Shown: in pieces, positions 60,001 to 64,000 of the stretch
Layout: every line of letters starts with the position of its first letter
Position numbering within the stretch: the stretch's first letter is position 1
Source: Strigops habroptila
Taxonomy: Eukaryota > Chordata > Aves > Psittaciformes > Psittacidae
Direction of reading: 5' to 3'
Assembly (NCBI RefSeq): GCF_004027225.2
Contig: NC_044278.2
Span: forward strand, 97,394,743 to 97,458,742
Length of the DNA: 64,000 bases
The notes under the pieces: model-generated
Database searches by the model: none
Told to the model about the DNA's origin: nothing
Seen by the model: the letters and a program-made list of their open reading frames with translations, nothing else
Translations under genes and position numbers: made by a program

Positions 60001-62945
60001 TCCTTGCTTCCCTATGCCAAGTCTGGCAATAGACTGCAACTAGGGAAAGCAAGATCCACATATAAATACTTGGCCAGAACCACACAGAAGCCTTCAGGTG
60101 CCAAACTGTATGGCTAAAGCAGTTAAAACAGTAGGAAATGAGATCAAATGATACTTCGCACTCTATCAAATAAGTCTAGGCCAACACTTCAATATGTACT
60201 TTAATAAAGGATGGTCGATTGCTTGGTTTTCACTATTGCCTTTTTCAACTCTGTTCCATGAATATCTGGCATTGTTCTAGCACATATGTCTTGAGAATGT
60301 GAGATGTCTGTAGTACTTGACATATCCCCATGAAGTAAAGTCTAACCTTTGCTAATTACCTGAAAATACAGGAAGACAGCCCTCAGGTAGGTGAGTTCCA
60401 TGTTTTTAAGACAAACATATTTCTAAAGACAGACATTGAAATTTAGCCTTATTGCAGGTTGGCCAAAAGAAAACTATTGCTGCTAATTATAAAATCTGAC
60501 CTTAACTTTAACCAGAACAGAACTATAATCCAAATGAACTAGCTCAATTTAAAGAGGAGTAGGTCTTTATTTTTAAACATACATTCTTTAAGCTGCACAT
60601 CTAGATCTATATTTAGATACCTAAGTGCCTGATTTTTCAGATGTGGTGAATAAGGGCAGACCCCAGGAACAAAGCGTCAAGCTGTATACTGAAAAAAGTG
60701 CTGCATCTAATTCACACAAGGTTTGCTCATGCACAGAGTAATTGAGAAAGAGAATAGGTCATGAGCAAAAGGCCTCAAAGGAAAAAAAAAAAAGAAAACT
60801 GAGACCTTCTCTGTATGTATTATGACAGTTCATGAGTTCATGGGAACTGGCTAAGACAGCTGCAGCTTGCAGCAAAGTACAAGCACTGCTACACCAGCTG
60901 CAAGTCTCCCACATCACTTTTTGCTGACTGAAGCTCATCTTCTTCCCCTAGCATAGGAGGAGCTCCCATAAAATGAAGGTCCACATTGCACAATATATTG
61001 CCAGTTTCTTTTGTGAAATATCTCTGTCTGAATCAACAGTGCTATCTTTGTTTGACCATACAGGTACTGGAGATCTAGAATTAAGAAACAGAATTTTGAG
61101 CTTAAAGATCCAGCCAAAATATCTGGTAAATTAAAGCTATTAAATTTGCAATGGTAGCAGGATGTCGTAAGAGTGGGGTTTTTTAATCTATCTGTTCTGT
61201 CTGTATAATGGAACTTAAGCTTCCTTTGTATGCTAAAAAAACATGGTGAAAACTATAGCTGCCAGCTTTACTCTCACAGAGAAGGATTATTAATTGTTCA
61301 CTGAAGGAGAAAAAACCAACAATGGTGACAACCACAGAGATAGGGCACTGACTGCCTCCCCTCTCAGTTGGAGGGGGTCATGTGAAGATAAAGACCAAAC
61401 CTGGAGAAGAATTAAATGGAGGTGGTGAAACAGGGAGGGCAGTGAAGCGCATACTGGCTGCAGGGCAATGCCTTCCTGATAGAAGTAATTCAGCTTGATA
61501 TTTCACTTAACACACTGTAACCTTTTAGCCATAACCTACAAGGCACTAAAGGATGACTTCAACTGCAGTTTAATGGCTCCCACAGCTCATGTTCATCCCG
61601 TTCTGCTTTTAAATGAGTGATCTTACCTAAAGCACATAACACTTCTGGAGCTTAAAGCAAGTACAAGTATCTTTCTTGGCGACATTACCATTTATACATG
61701 TCCTTCACAACAGAATATACAGGTTCTTTTTGTTTACTAAAATATTGTACTTTTGTAATTTTGTAAAGTGTTTATTTTCACCTCTGTTTATATGCATATA
61801 GACACATGTAGTCTTTATTTAGACACATGTAGTCTTTATTTAGACACACATTTGTCTAAACCAGCTACTCAATCTTTTCTGTAAAGGACACAAAAGTATA
61901 TAAAATGGAAAGGGTTCATATCAAGTCTTCCTTCCTTTTCACTGTGGCAGAAGTGGCTTGCATAGGTCACAGGATTGGAGTTACAGCTGCTTGGCAGCTG
62001 TGTGTGCTTATGTGCTTATGATTGTGTGTGTGTGAAATAATTAATGGTTGCATATTGCATGGGCATAAAGAGATAGTCAAAGGAATGATGAGTTGAAGAA
62101 ATTAAATAATTCCAAGAACTGTGAAGACTGCTGTCATTTTTATCTTGTGGGAATGTGTAAGGTTTACATCCCACACATGCATGCCTTCCCCTTCCCTCTG
62201 AGAGGTACACAGTTCCAGTGGAATGTACCTGTAGGAGGATCTGCTTGTAGCAGAGGGGCAACCCTAAGCAGATGCACCAACAGAGGGTTTCCAACATCAA
62301 GACAGAGACCTTGAACTGGTCTCTATAACAGACAAGGAGCCAGAACTGATGACAGAGCACTGAGATGACAGATCCACTACAGGCTTTGTATCTAAGAAGG
62401 ACAGAAGCTCCATTTTGTTCTCGTCTTATACTTTACAGAATATATAATCTCTAGTTAAAAGGGGCAGAAAGTTAGGAAGTTAACCAAGGGCTAAAGAGAT
62501 CCTGGTGCAATTTCTTGTCCAGCAAACTAACTGTATGATCACCTGCAGACACTCATACAGGAAGGTGGACTTTAGGCATGTAAGTATAAAAGAAAAAAAA
62601 TCTAAAAAAAGAGAGAAAAATCAACTTATCTGATTAACTATCTATATGTCCATCGACACCTATGCTTTTAGTAGTAAAATAGCTCTGCTGTCGCACATGC
62701 CCACAGGTTTCTTTCAACAATGACACACTTTTCTCATCTGTTAAGGCCTCATGCCATTTGGGACTGGCGAAATAAGAATTTGTGCATATAAGTCTGCTGA
62801 GGTCTGATAAGAAGAAAGGTCCTTGGCAAAACAAACATCTGTTAAAAAGTTGAGAAATTATGGCCATTTCACACAGTGGCCTCATCCTTTCCACATTGGC
62901 TTAAAAGGGAGCCAGAAAAGTGAGTTAGCTTTACCACACAGCTAC
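57061..62945. other. FREM2: FREM2 intron, nothing coding recognised
   Basis: Contains a C-rich run near 58808-58820, a poly(A) run near 60781, a tandem duplication at 61800-61849 and a (TG)n run near 62023-62034. No exon was supported on either strand. Confidence 0.55.
61800..61849. repeat. Short tandem duplication, about 21-bp unit
   Basis: GACACATGTAGTCTTTATTT plus A occurs twice back to back, followed by a partial third unit (GACACA). Confidence 0.9.
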
Positions 62946-63671
62946 GATGCTGTGGATAGAGATTCAGAGCAGCCCTGCGGAGAAGGACTTGGGGGTATTG
63001 GTGGAAGAGAAACTTAACATGAGCCGGCTTCAGCGTGCGCTTGCAGCCCAGAAAGCCAACCGTATCCCAGGCTGCATCAAGAGAAGTGTGACCAGCAGGT
63101 TGAAGGAGGGTGAGCCCCTCTACTCTGCTCTCGTGTGACCTCACTTGGAGTATTGTGTACAGTTCTGGTGTCCTCAACATAGAAAGGACATGGAGCTGTT
63201 GGAGGAAGTCCAGAGGAGGGCCACAAGGATGATAAGGGGGCTGGAGCACCTCCCGTATGGAGACAGGCTGAGAAAGTTGGGGCTGTTCAGCCTGGAGAAG
63301 AGAAGCTATGTGGAGACCTCATAGCAGCCTTCCAATATCTGAAGGGGGCCTGTAAGGATGCTAGGGAGGGACTCTTCATTAGGGACTGTAGTGATAGGAC
63401 AAGGGGTAATGGGTTCAAACTTAAACAGGGGAAGTTTAGATTAGATATAAGGAAGACGTTCTTTACAGTGAGGGTGGTGAGGCACTGGAATGGGTTGCCC
63501 AAGAAAGTTGTGAATGCTCCATCCCTGGCAGTGTTCAAGGCCAGGTTGGATGGAGCCTTGGGTGACATGGTTTAGCATGTGGTGTCCCTACCCATGGCAG
63601 GGGGGTTGGAACTAGATGATCTTAAGGTCCTTTCCAACCCTAACCATTCTATGATTCTATGATTCTGTGAT
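62946..63671 (+). repeat. Relatively young CR1 LINE 3' part (FREM2 intron)
   Basis: About 725 bp in good condition: ORF2 C-terminal sequence ([19 protein letters not shown]), GGCTGTTCAGCCTGGAGAAG, GTGATAGGACAAGGGGTAAT, the GGGGGGTTGGAACTAGATGA tail and ATTCTATGATTCTATGATTC at the end. It is 5'-truncated and carries stops. It is the best-preserved CR1 in the window. Confidence 0.95.
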
Positions 63672-64000
63672 AGACTTCTCTGAAATGAGGTACTGCATTT
63701 CCAGTCTTTCGTCCAGCCTGTATGATTATTCCCCAAAAAGATTTTTCTGTGTCATAAACAATTGATCTTCATAGCTACAGCTTTTGGACTTTAGAGCCTG
63801 AGTGGGATCAGGCAGGCTTATATAGTAGTTATACAAGGGATTAGCATCACTGTCACTGCACCAGAAGAAATCCTGCACCCTTTTTGCTTCCACATTACTA
63901 TGGATTTCTAGAAATAATTCTCCGAAGAACACCTGAAGATCTCCTCAATCTCTTAACTTCCCAACCACTTTCACAGTTCTGTTCTTCAGCCATTCTGTAT
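63672..64000. other. FREM2: FREM2 intron, nothing recognised
   Basis: Unique sequence right of the CR1 copy. No exon or repeat was recognised. Confidence 0.5.

Noticed and set aside
62869..63568. 126- and 93-codon minus-strand ORFs
   Set aside because: They are the reverse strand of the young CR1 copy at 62946-63671.

Overview
The window is vertebrate nuclear DNA, most probably from a bird. It has AT-rich introns of 0.1-3.3 kb, no operons, and several CR1 LINE copies that end in the ATTCTATG-type 3' repeat typical of avian CR1. The species cannot be named from the sequence. No bacterial, organellar or clearly viral genes were seen.

Two multi-exon protein genes lie head-to-tail on the minus strand, and both are cut by the window edges. 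(1) Positions 898-25092 hold the first 23 coding exons of a complement C3/C4/C5-family gene, about 965 codons, with every splice phase consistent. It runs from the signal peptide through the macroglobulin domains, the beta/alpha processing site, the anaphylatoxin and MG7 into the CUB domain. Most diagnostic segments resemble complement C4, but the anaphylatoxin ends in a C3-like GLAR. The thioester domain would lie left of base 1. (2) Positions 43089-54391 hold the last eight coding exons of FREM2 (511 codons), encoding the membrane-proximal ectodomain, the transmembrane helix and a cytoplasmic tail ending in a PDZ ligand. 54392-64000 is FREM2 intron as far as can be seen.

Layout, left to right: 1-25092, the C4-like gene, with CR1 fragments in introns 5, 7, 12, 20 and 21; 25093-43088, an 18-kb spacer with simple repeats, a CR1 at 40890-41737, one unassigned 166-codon ORF and one orphan exon-like block just downstream of FREM2; 43089-54391, the FREM2 3' end; 54392-64000, a FREM2 intron with an old and a young CR1.

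The two genes are not known to work together. FREM2 is a basement-membrane adhesion protein; the complement gene encodes a secreted plasma protein. The points most worth follow-up are the C4-like gene in an AT-rich setting beside FREM2 rather than in an MHC, its mixed C3/C4 activation site, a phase-0 candidate cassette exon in its intron 12, and an 87-bp, stop-free, frame-preserving FREM2 intron whose polypyrimidine tract is a CT microsatellite. All protein identities rest on recognition of family motifs from memory; no database search was run.
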